A stretch of DNA of 64,000 bases from an uncultured Bacteroidota bacterium (GTDB lineage: Bacteria > Bacteroidota > Bacteroidia > Flavobacteriales > Flavobacteriaceae). Positions 55,026-63,559 of the stretch are shown here, piece by piece; within the stretch, counting starts at the first letter, position 1; every line of letters begins with the position of its first letter. Below the pieces are notes generated by a model that saw only the letters and a program-made list of their open reading frames with translations, was not told the origin of the DNA and did not search any database. The position numbers and the translations under genes are program-made. Where the stretch lies: positions 121,124-185,123 of the forward strand of contig CACERG010000002.1 of assembly GCA_902561795.1 (NCBI GenBank). Reading direction: 5' to 3'.

Positions 55026-55982
55026 GTGAATTCTAAAGATCCACTTAAAATTGTCTTTTTTGGTACACCAGAATTTGCAAGATTTTGCCTTCAGGAATTA
55101 TTTAATAATGGATTTATTATTAAAGCTGTAGTTACTGTTCCTGACCGAAAGGCTGGAAGAGGAAAAATGTACAGAAAATCAGCAGTAAAAAATTATGCAG
55201 AAAATAATGGATTTTTAATTTTTCAACCAGAGAATCTAAAATCTATCGAATTTGTAAATAATTTAAGAAATATTGGTGCTGACGCATTTGTAGTTGTAGC
55301 TTTTCGAATGTTACCTAAAGTTGTATGGAATATTCCAGAGTTAGGAACTATAAATCTTCATGCATCTCTTTTACCAAATTATAGAGGTGCAGCACCAATA
55401 AATTGGGTTTTAATTAATGGAGAGAGATTAACTGGAGTAACCACGTTTTTAATAAACGAGCAAATTGATACCGGTTCAATTTTGATTCAAGAAGAAATAT
55501 CAATTAGTAAAAATGATAATACTGAAAAATTAAGTGATAAACTTCTAAACATAGGTGCTCCACTACTAATCAAAACTTTGTATAGTCTTAAAAAAAAGAT
55601 AATTGTACCAATAACTCAAAAACAACTTGGAAATGAAAAATTAGCTTTTAAGTTAACAAAAGAGAATACTATGATAAATTGGGATAATTCTTTAAAACAG
55701 ATTAAAAATTTAGTCAGAGGCCTAAGTCCATATCCTGGGGCTTGGACAAATTTAATAGTTAAAAGTTCATCACAGAAAATAAAAATTTTTGACGCTGAGC
55801 CAGTCTATGAAACTCATTCGTATCCAACAAATCAAATTTTAATCAAAGGCAAAAAAATTTATATTACACATCCAGAAGGATTTTTAAATTGTAAGGAAAT
55901 TCAGCTTCCAAATAAACGCCGTATGGATGCAGCTGCATTTTTAAATGGCCATAAATCCTTAGTAGATAGTACTGTTTTTTAA
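55026..55982 (+). CDS. fmt: methionyl-tRNA formyltransferase
   Basis: This enzyme of about 318 residues has KIVFFGTPEFARFCLQ, VPDRKAGRGKM, INLHASLLPNYRGAAPINW (formyl donor site and catalytic Asn-His region) and TGVTTFLINEQIDTGSI. The C-terminal OB-like domain has VRGLSPYPGAWTNL. It formylates Met-tRNA for initiation. The start is uncertain: GTG at 55026 places the FGTPEF motif as in homologues; TTG at 55017 would add three residues. HU follows downstream, as in other flavobacteria. Confidence 0.95.
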   Translation: MNSKDPLKIVFFGTPEFARFCLQELFNNGFIIKAVVTVPDRKAGRGKMYRKSAVKNYAENNGFLIFQPENLKSIEFVNNLRNIGADAFVVVAFRMLPKVVWNIPELGTINLHASLLPNYRGAAPINWVLINGERLTGVTTFLINEQIDTGSILIQEEISISKNDNTEKLSDKLLNIGAPLLIKTLYSLKKKIIVPITQKQLGNEKLAFKLTKENTMINWDNSLKQIKNLVRGLSPYPGAWTNLIVKSSSQKIKIFDAEPVYETHSYPTNQILIKGKKIYITHPEGFLNCKEIQLPNKRRMDAAAFLNGHKSLVDSTVF

Positions 55983-56038
55983 AAAATGACCTTTGCTTAT
56001 TAACAAATAACCTTACTTATTAACAAATAAGTCATTTT
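55983..56038 (+). repeat. tandem 15-bp repeat inside an inverted repeat upstream of the HU gene
   Basis: CTTATTAACAAATAA occurs at 55996-56010 and again at 56016-56030, a 20-base period. Each copy can form a small TTATT/AATAA hairpin. The pair is bracketed by AAAATGAC (55983-55990) and GTCATTTT (56031-56038), a perfect inverted repeat. It could serve as a terminator-like structure after fmt or an operator for HU autoregulation. Function is unproven. Confidence 0.6.
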
Positions 56039-56073
56039 CCTTAGCTTTTTTAACAGTTACACGAAAATCCGTA

Positions 56074-56081
56074 TAAATTTG
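56074..56081 (+). promoter_or_regulatory. possible -7 promoter element for the HU gene
   Basis: TAAATTTG fully matches TAnnTTTG, 27 bases before the ATG. A matching -33 TTG was not found at the right distance, so the promoter may rely on upstream elements such as the repeats at 55983-56038. Confidence 0.4.
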
Positions 56082-56108
56082 TTGTATAACCTTATAATAA
56101 ATATAATT

Positions 56109-56381
56109 ATGAACAAAACAGAATTAATTGACGCGATGGCAGCGGATGCTGGCATCTCAAAGGCAGCAGCTAAAAAAGCTCTTGAATCTTTGATGGGAAG
56201 TGTATCAGGAACTCTGAAAAAAGGGGGACGTGTTTCATTAGTTGGATTTGGATCATGGTCTGTTTCTAAAAGAGCAGCACGCGATGGAAGAAATCCTCAA
56301 ACTGGTGCGACGATAAAAATTGCTGCTAAAAATGTTGTGAAATTTAAAGCAGGTGCTGAATTATCAAGTACAGTTAATTAA
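56109..56381 (+). CDS. hup: HU family DNA-binding protein
   Basis: The protein has 90 residues from the ATG at 56109; an ATG ten codons upstream would add a hydrophobic stretch foreign to the family. MNKTELIDAMAADAGISKAA, RVSLVGFGSWSVSKRAARDG and RNPQTGATIKIAAKNVVKFK show the helical dimer base and the DNA-binding beta arm with its RNPQTG tip. HU bends and compacts DNA. It has its own promoter region with repeats upstream and a clear terminator downstream. Confidence 0.95.
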   Translation: MNKTELIDAMAADAGISKAAAKKALESLMGSVSGTLKKGGRVSLVGFGSWSVSKRAARDGRNPQTGATIKIAAKNVVKFKAGAELSSTVN

Positions 56382-56401
56382 TCCCTTAAAAACATAATGA
56401 A

Positions 56402-56426
56402 AGGCTCCTTCTAGGAGCTTTTTTTT
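56402..56426 (+). terminator. intrinsic terminator after the HU gene
   Basis: The stem is GCTCCT / AGGAGC with a 3-base TCT loop, extended by AAG/TTT pairing, followed by eight T residues at 56419-56426. It separates the HU gene from yqgE, which starts 11 bases later. Confidence 0.85.
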
Positions 56427-56436
56427 ATATTTTTTT

Positions 56437-56982
56437 ATGAATCAAGGTAAATTGATAGTTTCTACACCATCAATACTAGGTGATTTTAATTTTCGTAGAT
56501 CGGTTATTTTACTCGCTAGTCACAAGACATCTGGGAGTATTGGTTTTATTATAAACAAAAAATTAAATTATAGACTCAATGATATTGTCGAAGATATAAA
56601 CATTAAGTTCCCACTATTTTATGGTGGTCCCGTGGAGCGGGATAATTTATTTTATTTACATAGATTAGGAAATATGATACCAAATAGTATAAAGATTAAT
56701 AGTTCTTTATCTTGGAATGGTGATTTCAAATTTGTAACAAAACTTATTAATGAAAATAAAATTAAATTAAATGATATTCGTTTTTTTCTAGGCTGTAGTA
56801 GTTGGGGTAACGGACAGTTAGAAAAAGAGCTTGATGAAAAATCTTGGGAGCCATTTGAAATTGTGTCTGCAGAAAAAGTATTAAAAATGAAAATTCAAAA
56901 TATGTGGAAAAAATGTATGATTTCTTTGGGTGGAAAATACAGAGTTTGGTCCAATGCTCCGGAAAACCCAAATTTCAATTAA
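56437..56982 (+). CDS. YqgE/AlgH family protein
   Basis: This 181-residue protein has GKLIVSTPSILGDFNFRRSV, GSIGFIINKKLNYRL, FYGGPVERDNLFYLHR and FFLGCSSWGNGQLEKEL, the typical YqgE/AlgH motifs. The fold is known, but the molecular role is not clear; links to transcription and to oxidative stress have been proposed for relatives. It starts 11 bases after a terminator, so a promoter would have to lie inside the HU region. The end overlaps the class IV aminotransferase by four bases on the opposite strand. Confidence 0.9.
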   Translation: MNQGKLIVSTPSILGDFNFRRSVILLASHKTSGSIGFIINKKLNYRLNDIVEDINIKFPLFYGGPVERDNLFYLHRLGNMIPNSIKINSSLSWNGDFKFVTKLINENKIKLNDIRFFLGCSSWGNGQLEKELDEKSWEPFEIVSAEKVLKMKIQNMWKKCMISLGGKYRVWSNAPENPNFN

Positions 56983-57791
56983 ACCAGGTATGATAGAAAT
57001 TTTTCAAATAGATGGTAACTTTTATCATTGAAATATGAAGACTTTTTATAGTTTGATATACACTGCAGACCATTCTCTAATGAAATGATGAAAATTTCTT
57101 CAGATTTTTGAAGTTCAAATGGATTTATTTCTCTTTCTATAACATTGTAATTTTTATTAAACTTTATCAGCCATTCTAAAAATACTTCTCTAAATACTAA
57201 ATTTTGACATCCTGATAATAAATTAGGAGTTTGTATTTGGTTTGATTCTAATAAAAATATTGTTCCATTTAGTGTTTCAGTAACTTTTTTTTGATCATTT
57301 AAAAGGACAACATCATTAAGACCATTTTCTTTTGCATACATCCTTGAAATTAATCGTAAATCACTATTTGTCTTTGACATATTTGATAGATCGTTAGAAA
57401 ATATTAAAATATCTTTGTAGAGATCAACTTTATAATTTGAAGTATTAATTTCAATAGGATATAAATCAGTGATACTTATAATGAATTTTGTTTCACTATA
57501 AGCCTTAATGAATTGGCATCTATACAAACCGTTTGTTATTTTACTATCAATTATATTTGTGACTTTGATCAATTCTTCTTCCAATTTTTCCATAGTAAAG
57601 GAGATTGGAATCTTAAACCTGTATCTTCTAAGATTCGCTATAATTCTAAAATAATGTTTTTCCCAAAAAAGGATTTTTCCGTTGTTAAGCCTAACGTTTT
57701 CAACAAAAGAAAAGTCCTTATGTAAATTTTGAATTAATTCTGGTTCCGCATTGATTAATTGCGATACAACTAAGCCGTTACAATTAAACAT
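56979..57791 (-). CDS. class IV aminotransferase (PabC/IlvE-like)
   Basis: This 270-residue protein has ENVRLNNGKILFWEKHYFRI near the N-terminus and NGLNDVVLLNDQKKVTETLN(G)TIFLL, the class IV PLP fold as in aminodeoxychorismate lyase and branched-chain aminotransferase. The lysine expected to bind PLP is not obvious by eye in the usual RYR-K spacing, so activity is not certain. A role in folate synthesis is possible but unproven. It lies between the START-like gene and convergent yqgE, an order shared by flavobacteria. Confidence 0.8.
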   Translation of the reverse strand: MFNCNGLVVSQLINAEPELIQNLHKDFSFVENVRLNNGKILFWEKHYFRIIANLRRYRFKIPISFTMEKLEEELIKVTNIIDSKITNGLYRCQFIKAYSETKFIISITDLYPIEINTSNYKVDLYKDILIFSNDLSNMSKTNSDLRLISRMYAKENGLNDVVLLNDQKKVTETLNGTIFLLESNQIQTPNLLSGCQNLVFREVFLEWLIKFNKNYNVIEREINPFELQKSEEIFIISLENGLQCISNYKKSSYFNDKSYHLFEKFLSYLV

Positions 57792-57800
57792 AATACAAGT

Positions 57801-58193
57801 TTAACTAGAACCCAAAATCTTTTTTAAACTTGAAATCAAGTTATCCCAGAGCATTTTTGATTCCTCCAATTCTTCTTCTTCAGCAAAATCAGTAATTATG
57901 AGAGAAACATCATTAGTTAGGTCGTCTACTTGAATTTTAAATTCAAAATAGTAGTCGTTATTTTCCTCTTCATCAGTTTGCCACTTAAAACGAACAAGCT
58001 CGTTATTTTTTTTTTGAATTAGTTTTGCATTTTCTTCACTATCATCCCAAATGAAAGTAAAGTTTTCACCTCTAGAGTTTACATCATCGGCAAACCATTC
58101 TCCAAGACCAGATGGGGTTGATAAATATTGAAATAGCATTTGTCTTGAGGCATGAAAATCATATTCAATTGAAAAAAGTTCTTTAGTAGCCAT
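57801..58193 (-). CDS. START-like domain protein
   Basis: This 130-residue acidic protein has LFSIEYDFHASRQMLFQYLS, PSGLGEWFADDVNSRGENFT and FIWDDSEENAKLI, a START-like/AHSA1 fold with a hydrophobic pocket. The tail holds many Glu residues. Ligand unknown. It is nine bases upstream of the class IV aminotransferase and is probably co-transcribed. The 115 bases between it and the tRNA hold no clear feature. Confidence 0.85.
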   Translation of the reverse strand: MATKELFSIEYDFHASRQMLFQYLSTPSGLGEWFADDVNSRGENFTFIWDDSEENAKLIQKKNNELVRFKWQTDEEENNDYYFEFKIQVDDLTNDVSLIITDFAEEEELEESKMLWDNLISSLKKILGSS

Positions 58194-58308
58194 TTATTAA
58201 ATTTATGATCCCAATATATTGAAAATTAGATTAGAAGTACGTTTATTTTAAAATATTTTCAAAAGGTTGTAGGGAGAAGATTATGTTTTTATCTTAGTTA
58301 ACTAAAAT

Positions 58309-58382
58309 GGCGAGATAGCTCAGGCGGTTAGAGCGTCGGATTCATAACCCGGAGGTCGGGAGTTCAAGTCTCCCTCTCGCTA
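58309..58382 (+). tRNA. tRNA with CAU anticodon, probably tRNA-Met
   Basis: A 74-base cloverleaf is present. The acceptor stem GGCGAGA / TCTCGCT ends with discriminator A. The D arm is AGCTCAGGCGGTTAGAGC, and the anticodon loop TTCATAA has CAU at 34-36. The T arm has GTTCAAGTC. CCA is not encoded. A CAU anticodon also occurs in lysidine-modified tRNA-Ile, which cannot be excluded, but the body looks like elongator Met of flavobacteria. It stands alone between a START-like gene and a symporter gene. Confidence 0.95.
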
Positions 58383-58447
58383 CTTTATATGCACTAACTA
58401 CAACTAAACTTTGTCTATTCTGATAATTAAAACTAATTAAGCATTTA

Positions 58448-60100
58448 TTAGTCCTCAGATTCTGAAAACAAAATATTTTGTAAAAACAAACTCAAAAATA
58501 CAGTAGCTAATGCACCAATGAGATTAAGCCATAAAAAACCAATCTTATCCCAAGTAAACAATGAAATAACAAAAATTTCTGAAATAATTGCAGCCCAAAA
58601 GATAGCTTTTCCTTTTACGCTAGTATTGAATATGCCAACCAGAAATATACCCAAAATAGTTCCATAAAAAATTGAGCCGATAATATTAATTAATTGAATT
58701 AAATTCTCAAATAGGTTTCCAAAGCATGCAAAAAGAATTGCCATTAGCCCCCAAAGAAGTGTAAATATTTTAGATGCGTTCAAATAAGTTTTCTCGGTTT
58801 TATTTCTGTAATTTCTTTTATATAAATCAATTGTACTAGTGGCTGCTAGAGCATTTAATTCTGATGCAGTGGAACTCATCGATGCTGACAGTATTACAGC
58901 AATTAATAGACCTATTAAACCAACAGGTAGATAAGATAAAATAAATGATATAAAAATATAATCCTTATCGTTAGTCTCTTGTTTCGGATCTGACTTACTT
59001 ATAATATATCTCGCAATATCTCGTTGTTTTGATTCTTTTTTTCTTAAGGCATCAATTTCTTTGCTAGAACCATTATTTAGCAAAAGGTTTCTAATTTGTT
59101 TTTGGGTTTCTAAATTTTCAATTTCCAATTTTGAGAACTCTTCAATTTGTTTTGATTCTTTTACTGTTAAAATTGCTTTTGGATTAAAATTTAATGGAGC
59201 CGACTCAAATTGATAAAACACAAACACCATAACTCCTGTGAAAAGAATAAAAAACTGCATAGGGAGCTTTAGAAAACCATTCATTATAAGCCCCATCTGA
59301 CTTTCTCTTATAGACCTACCAGATAAATATCTTTGAACTTGTGATTGGTCTGTTCCGAAATAGGAAAGAGATAAAAATAAGCCCCCAGTTATACCGCTCC
59401 AAAATGTATATCGGTTTTTTAGGTTAATACTAAAATCTAAAAAATTTAGTTTTTCAGCTTTTCCAGCAATACTTAAAGCGTCAAGAAATGAAATTTGATT
59501 TGGGAAATTAGTTATAATGAAATAGAATGCTAGAAACATTCCAGAAAAAATGATAAACATTTGAAGTTTTTGTGTCATATTTACAGCTCTTGTACCCCCA
59601 ACCAAGGTATATAAGATTACTAATGAACCCACAACTAAAGCAGTAATTCTTAAATCCCAATTAAGCACAACACTGAGAATGATGGCCGGTGCATAAATTG
59701 TAATTCCAGCTGCTAAACCTCTTTGCATTAAAAATAAACTAGCTGTTAGAGTTCTAACCCTTTTATCAAAACGATTTTCTAAAAATTCATAAGCAGTATA
59801 TATTTTTAATCTGTGATATATTGGGATAAAAAACAAGCAAATTATAACCATTGCGAACGGTAAACCGAAGTAGAACTGTATAAAACCCATCCCATCATTA
59901 AATGCTTGACCGGGTGTTGATAAAAATGTAATAGCACTTGCTTGAGTTGCCATTACCGATAGGCCAACAGTCCACCATCGACTCTGATTTCCAGCTTTTA
60001 AATATTCATTTATGTTCTTTGGATTTTTATTTTTCCAAATACCGTAAAGAACGATAAAAATTAGTGTACCTATGAGAACTGCCCAATCTAGAGTTTGCAT
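58448..60100 (-). CDS. sodium/solute symporter (SSS family)
   Basis: This 550-residue protein has about 13 membrane helices. It has GNQSRWWTVGLSVMATQASA with TFLSTPGQAFNDGMGFIQFY near the start, SYFGTDQSQVQRYLSGRSIR in the middle and ILSASMSSTASELNALAATS later, all SSS signatures. A charged insertion of about 70 residues (roughly 305-380) sits between helices. It should import a solute with Na+; the substrate is unknown. Its ATG overlaps the stop of the 29-residue micro-ORF (TAATG), which links it to PIG-L. Confidence 0.93.
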   Translation of the reverse strand: MQTLDWAVLIGTLIFIVLYGIWKNKNPKNINEYLKAGNQSRWWTVGLSVMATQASAITFLSTPGQAFNDGMGFIQFYFGLPFAMVIICLFFIPIYHRLKIYTAYEFLENRFDKRVRTLTASLFLMQRGLAAGITIYAPAIILSVVLNWDLRITALVVGSLVILYTLVGGTRAVNMTQKLQMFIIFSGMFLAFYFIITNFPNQISFLDALSIAGKAEKLNFLDFSINLKNRYTFWSGITGGLFLSLSYFGTDQSQVQRYLSGRSIRESQMGLIMNGFLKLPMQFFILFTGVMVFVFYQFESAPLNFNPKAILTVKESKQIEEFSKLEIENLETQKQIRNLLLNNGSSKEIDALRKKESKQRDIARYIISKSDPKQETNDKDYIFISFILSYLPVGLIGLLIAVILSASMSSTASELNALAATSTIDLYKRNYRNKTEKTYLNASKIFTLLWGLMAILFACFGNLFENLIQLINIIGSIFYGTILGIFLVGIFNTSVKGKAIFWAAIISEIFVISLFTWDKIGFLWLNLIGALATVFLSLFLQNILFSESED

Positions 60101-60189
60101 TAATATTTGAAATTAACTGTAAGAAGGTAAAATATAACTAGGTAAACAATATTTGTAATTATTAATACGAAGTATATATTTTTTTTCAT
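60100..60189 (-). CDS. 29-residue predicted membrane micro-protein between PIG-L and SSS genes
   Basis: This is a 29-codon frame too short for usual gene finders. It begins MKKNIYFVLIITN and has a single hydrophobic helix (about residues 5-25), ending with NFKY. Its ATG overlaps the TGA stop of the PIG-L gene by four bases (ATGA), and its TAA stop overlaps the ATG of the SSS gene by one base (TAATG). Coupling on both sides in an exact fit is unlikely by chance in otherwise unused sequence. It could be a small partner of the transporter, as small membrane subunits are for other SSS proteins. No homologue is recognised. Confidence 0.6.
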   Translation of the reverse strand: MKKNIYFVLIITNIVYLVIFYLLTVNFKY

Positions 60190-62642
60190 TGCCCGTATGA
60201 AATAAGATTTAGAAAAAGGCGATAGGCACCAGGCACACCTGACGGAAGTTGACGAAAGAAACTTAATCCTGTAAAAATAAATTTACCTTTTCCACAGTCG
60301 GCAACAAGTAGGCTTCCTTTTTTTTCTGACTCATCTTTATCACTCATAGATAATAATGCTTCATATCTTTTATCCCAAGAATTTGCAAAATATAGACCTC
60401 GCTCTTGAACCCAATCGTTAAAATCTATTTCTGTAATTTTATTTGGCTCTTTAAGTAGAACATGTTCTTTATTTAAAATAGTTACATGTGCGTTTTCATC
60501 AGTTACTCTTTCACGGGAAATACTAATTCGAAAAGGTGCTAGGATTGAGGAATCAAAATTTCGACTCGTGTTATATTGAATAATAACAGTACCTCCTTGC
60601 ATTGCAAAATCCCATAATATTTGATTTTTAAATGTTAAGTCATTATGAACATTAAATGCCCGTATACCTACAACTACTGTTGAATATTCTAAAAGTGACT
60701 CTAATTTTAATTTATCGACATCAAACTCCTTTACTTTAATTCCAACATTTTTTAAACTTTCTGATATTTTATCACCTGCACCTTTGATATATGCAATTTC
60801 TTTAATCTTAGTTTTTAAATTTATTTTTGAAACAATTGTTTTGTTTGGGCTTAAGAGAAATTGCTTTTGAATATGTGGATAATTGATCTCTTCAAGTGAC
60901 ATTTTATATTCTTTATTTTCACTTTTAACGATTGACTTTAAAATCGTTTTGGAATTTCCTTTGGGCGGTATGACTCTAAAGATAAACTCTTTAGATGTAC
61001 CAGACTTTTCAATATTTACTATTTGACTTTTTGGAAAAAATTCCCAATTTTTGGAACTCATTAATGAAACATCACCGGAGAAATTATTTACGTTTGAATT
61101 TACTGTCACAGTAATATTTTTCGGATTTTCATTTGAAAACAAAATAACATCGTTTTCAATTTTTGAAGTCACTCTAGGTAGAATTTGGAAATCTTGCACG
61201 ACTTCACCAATAACTCTATCTGTTTTCCGATAAGTGAGAGGTATTTCAATTGGAATTTGAACTTCTTGGATTTTGAAATTAAAATATATTTTGATTGGAT
61301 TAGGCGTTTCAGCTAGACCTATTAGATTTTTATTTTTCACCTTATAATTTCCTAAATCTTTTTCCTCTAACAACCAATACGGGGTTGTTACAGCATCTGT
61401 AATTAATAAGTTTTTATTTACATTCCAAACCTTATTGTTTGATAGTTTTTTTGACACATCAATATTTAAGGCTCCATCAACATCAATAAGTTCTATTTCA
61501 AAATTACTGGAATTTGAAGCTATAAGTTCAGTAGATATTTTGGTTTTATCGACTCCTGATTCTACACTAGAATTAAATTGCAACCTTAGTCCTAAGCAGC
61601 CTTTAATTATATCCCTAACTTCTTTTAATTTAATTTTTTTCCAATGGTTATTTTCAATTTTACTAATTTCTTTATACAAATTTGCAAGTAATAACATAGA
61701 ATTACTAGGCTCTTCAAAATCAAAATCTGCAATAATTTGATCTATAAGTTTCTCAATCTTTTTTCCATCTCTAATTCGACTCCATGTTGTATCTATTTGA
61801 TCAAAAGGATTAGAATTTAAAAGATTATCTCCATTAATTAACTCTAGGTACTCTACTTGTTTTCCTATACTTGGTGAATTACCGAACCCCTGCGATTTAT
61901 GTTGACTTCTACTCAAAGCAGCAACTTCCTCATTGGTTTGTCCTGTTAAGAAATCGATTGGATTACTATCAATTGGAATAAATTTACTTTTATCGACTCT
62001 TCTAAATTGTTCTTTTCCTCCATATACCCACCAAGATGTATTAAAAAATTGACGTTTTGGTTTCCAAATATCGACTTTAGATAATTGATCTGGAAAAGCT
62101 GATGGATCACTTGCAAGCTGAAAAGCTTTTTTACTTAATATTGCTGAACTTGTATGGTGTCCATGTGTAGTTCCCGGTGTTCGATGATCAAAACGATTGA
62201 TTATAATATCTGGTTTAAATGATCTTATTAAATAAACAATTTGTGATAAGATTTCTTCTTTATTCCAAATTGAGAGAGTTTCATCTGGATGTTTTGAGAA
62301 TCCAAAATCATTTGCAGTTGTAAAATACTGAATTCCTCCATCAATTCTTCTAGCTTCTAAAAGTTCTTGCGTGCGAATAAGACCTAGGGCTTCTCCAAGT
62401 TCTGTGCCAATTAAATTTTGTCCTCCATCACCACGAGTTAAAGACAAATATGCTGTTCTAGAATAATAATGATTTGAAAAAAGAGAAATTAATCGTGTAT
62501 TTTCATCGTCAGGGTGTGCAGCAATATAGAGTACAGATGAAAGAGTTTTTAGTTTTTTTAGTTTTTTATAAATTTCCGCGCTGTCTTGACATAGTAAAAT
62601 GGAATAATTTAGCAGAAAGATGAAAAGTAGTCTTTTTTTCAT
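60186..62642 (-). CDS. PIG-L family deacetylase, large secreted form
   Basis: This 818-residue protein has a signal peptide (LLFIFLLNYSILLCQ). The PIG-L/LmbE domain at about residues 35-270 has the zinc motif AAHPDDEN (residues 41-48), RGDGGQNLIGTELGEALGLI and HGHHTSSA. The long C-terminal part is beta-rich and ends in a fold like a glutamine amidotransferase core (VVVGIRAFNVHNDL, GGTVIIQYNTSR). It probably removes acetyl groups from an N-acetylated sugar outside the cytoplasm. The adjacent symporter may import the product, which is inference. Confidence 0.9.
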   Translation of the reverse strand: MKKRLLFIFLLNYSILLCQDSAEIYKKLKKLKTLSSVLYIAAHPDDENTRLISLFSNHYYSRTAYLSLTRGDGGQNLIGTELGEALGLIRTQELLEARRIDGGIQYFTTANDFGFSKHPDETLSIWNKEEILSQIVYLIRSFKPDIIINRFDHRTPGTTHGHHTSSAILSKKAFQLASDPSAFPDQLSKVDIWKPKRQFFNTSWWVYGGKEQFRRVDKSKFIPIDSNPIDFLTGQTNEEVAALSRSQHKSQGFGNSPSIGKQVEYLELINGDNLLNSNPFDQIDTTWSRIRDGKKIEKLIDQIIADFDFEEPSNSMLLLANLYKEISKIENNHWKKIKLKEVRDIIKGCLGLRLQFNSSVESGVDKTKISTELIASNSSNFEIELIDVDGALNIDVSKKLSNNKVWNVNKNLLITDAVTTPYWLLEEKDLGNYKVKNKNLIGLAETPNPIKIYFNFKIQEVQIPIEIPLTYRKTDRVIGEVVQDFQILPRVTSKIENDVILFSNENPKNITVTVNSNVNNFSGDVSLMSSKNWEFFPKSQIVNIEKSGTSKEFIFRVIPPKGNSKTILKSIVKSENKEYKMSLEEINYPHIQKQFLLSPNKTIVSKINLKTKIKEIAYIKGAGDKISESLKNVGIKVKEFDVDKLKLESLLEYSTVVVGIRAFNVHNDLTFKNQILWDFAMQGGTVIIQYNTSRNFDSSILAPFRISISRERVTDENAHVTILNKEHVLLKEPNKITEIDFNDWVQERGLYFANSWDKRYEALLSMSDKDESEKKGSLLVADCGKGKFIFTGLSFFRQLPSGVPGAYRLFLNLISYGQ

Positions 62643-62650
62643 GTGAACTT

Positions 62651-63526
62651 TTATTTTAATCCCAATGAATCACGATAATTCTCCTCCCCGAGATTATTCA
62701 ATTTCCAATAAGGAAGCTTAACGGTTTTTATAACTTTTGCCTTTGTTACTTGCTCTGGAAATCTTAAATCATACTCAGCCCATTCAATTATCCCATAGGG
62801 CCTTACGTTTTTAAAACTTATAGAATGTTTTCTTTGAAGTTCAGGATAAATAATTAAATATGTGTTAATTCCTTCTTTTTGAATAATTGAAGCTTCTGCT
62901 TCATAAAACTTAATTTTTTTGTGATTAAGCTGCAAATATTCAATCGAAGGTAGAATCAAAATCTTTCCTTTAGGAAGAAGTTCTGGCTGTGTTCGTATTA
63001 ATGTCCAAATTTCATCTTCAGTTAAGTTGTCGTTTAAGTTTATATTTTGGTCTGCCTCATCTTCAAAGTAAGAGTGACTCGAAATTTTTAGATTTCCTCT
63101 CCGGTTTAGCTGGGTATATGACTGACCACACCATTCCTGAATTGATGATGTTATCTTAACCAATGACTTTTTTTTCTCAAGACGAGAAAAAATACTAGTC
63201 ATTATAGAGTAGGGGTAAATACCCGTCAAAAAGTTTTTAGTTCGATTTAATTTCAAAATATTTAGTGTTGATGAAGATTCCTTGTTTGCTTTGACTTGTT
63301 TATTGGGTAAAAAATCTTCGGTTACATAGATCAAAACTGAGCTTCCCTTTCTGTTTTGGCCGTATCGATATTGATTTAATTCATAGCTAGTTATTTCTGC
63401 AGTTCCATCAAACCAATAATTTTTAAATTCTTGATCTAAGAAAATGTTTTGATCAATTGATTTTTCCAACCCTAATCGATTACAATTGATAACTAAAATC
63501 GAACATAAAAGAATTATTTTTTTCAT
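62651..63526 (-). CDS. lipoprotein of unknown function next to maf
   Basis: This 291-residue protein has a short lipoprotein signal (MKKIILLCSILVINC, Cys15). The mature chain is mainly beta and contains SYELNQYRYGQNRKGSSVLI and SSIQEWCGQSYTQLNRRGNL, without any domain I recognise. Proteins at this site in flavobacteria are sometimes labelled septum-formation protein through confusion with the neighbour Maf, with no basis in the sequence. It lies between maf (33 bases) and the PIG-L gene (eight bases), so the three are probably one transcript. Confidence 0.8.
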   Translation of the reverse strand: MKKIILLCSILVINCNRLGLEKSIDQNIFLDQEFKNYWFDGTAEITSYELNQYRYGQNRKGSSVLIYVTEDFLPNKQVKANKESSSTLNILKLNRTKNFLTGIYPYSIMTSIFSRLEKKKSLVKITSSIQEWCGQSYTQLNRRGNLKISSHSYFEDEADQNINLNDNLTEDEIWTLIRTQPELLPKGKILILPSIEYLQLNHKKIKFYEAEASIIQKEGINTYLIIYPELQRKHSISFKNVRPYGIIEWAEYDLRFPEQVTKAKVIKTVKLPYWKLNNLGEENYRDSLGLK

Positions 63527-63559
63527 TTAATTAAGATATTAGGAATTTTATAAAATCAT

